Of a stretch of DNA of 14,171 bases, positions 14,102-14,171 are shown in pieces. The notes under the pieces are model-generated. The model saw nothing but the letters and a program-made list of their open reading frames with translations, did not search any database and was not told where the DNA came from. The DNA lies in contig JBHIFB010000080.1 in the NCBI GenBank assembly GCA_046760905.1, positions 1 through 14,171 on the forward strand, in the 5' to 3' direction. Each line of letters begins with the position of its first letter. Position 1 is the stretch's first letter. The stretch is from JBHIFB01 sp046760905 (GTDB lineage: Bacteria > Gemmatimonadota > CAZMKB01). The position numbers and the translations under genes are program-made.

Positions 14102-14171
14102 AGTGTTCCTTTTGTATCGGCATGCGGATTGACCGGCTTCAGGGCTCCGAGTCCTTTCACTCGGGCGTTTC
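14102..14171. repeat. 70-base direct repeat, copy 2, with hairpin, cut by window end
   Basis: The second copy ends exactly at the window edge, so the unit may be longer and the array may continue. The hairpin is kept: the change at 14146 (C to T) turns one C-G pair with 14165 into a T-G, a wobble in RNA if the plus strand is transcribed, and the loop is unchanged. The 40 bases between copies contain the palindrome CCACATGTGG at 14070-14079. Confidence 0.85.

Noticed and set aside
13926..14123. Minus-strand 65-codon frame across the repeats
   Set aside because: It spans the repeat array and AT-rich zone, lacks a clear ribosome site, and the frame is not kept relative to both repeat copies (110 is not a multiple of three).
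13992..14171. CRISPR array
   Set aside because: Only two 70-base copies with four mismatches and a 40-base gap are present. CRISPR repeats are shorter (about 24-40) and nearly identical, and no cas gene is in the window.

Overview
The window reads as a bacterial chromosome segment from a Gram-negative with an outer membrane. Evidence for this is an LpxH-type lipid A enzyme, a protein ending in an Omp85-like outer-membrane barrel, several Sec signal peptides, and a lipoprotein with an Asn-Pro-Phe-Asp-Pro stretch just after the predicted lipidated cysteine. That lipoprotein style, PEGA and DUF5683-like envelope proteins, peptidase-MA/TolB/barrel fusions, and heavy AGA/AGG and ATA codon use suggest a candidate phylum near the Fibrobacterota-Chlorobi-Bacteroidota group (for example Krumholzibacteriota or Eisenbacteria-like). 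This placement is inference, not proof. I see no phage, transposase, integrase, CRISPR array, tRNA or rRNA.

Layout: (1) Positions 1-2101, plus strand: the tail of an unknown gene, a PEGA-domain envelope protein, and a beta-propeller lipoprotein, all overlapping. (2) 2136-6178, minus strand: a coupled cluster consisting of a short or broken reading frame, a YbgC-like thioesterase, a SagB-type nitroreductase, and a 937-residue secreted protein joining an HExxH peptidase-like domain, a TolB-like propeller and a beta barrel. (3) 6367-7194, plus: LpxH-like phosphoesterase with its own promoter. (4) 7188-7865, minus: a DUF5683-like envelope protein. (5) 8097-8870, plus: inositol monophosphatase (SuhB type). 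(6) 8896-12235, minus: UvrD/PcrA-family helicase, then QueH (queuosine synthesis), then a short-chain dehydrogenase. (7) 12387-13816, minus: a YIP1-family membrane protein coupled to a cation diffusion facilitator. (8) 13817-14171: an AT-rich promoter zone and two copies of a 70-base direct repeat carrying a conserved hairpin, running off the window edge.

Genes are packed tightly. Four pairs overlap by four bases (GTGA, ATGA or TTGA), and convergent neighbours are separated by 0-34 bases with no clear terminators. Apart from envelope biogenesis (lpxH, barrel fusion, PEGA, lipoprotein, DUF5683), the genes do not form one pathway. I do not see a defence, secretion or biosynthetic system that can be called novel. 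The points most worth a second look are the structured repeat at the right edge, the unannotated coupled frame upstream of the thioesterase, the three-part outer-membrane fusion, and the leader region of the helicase gene.
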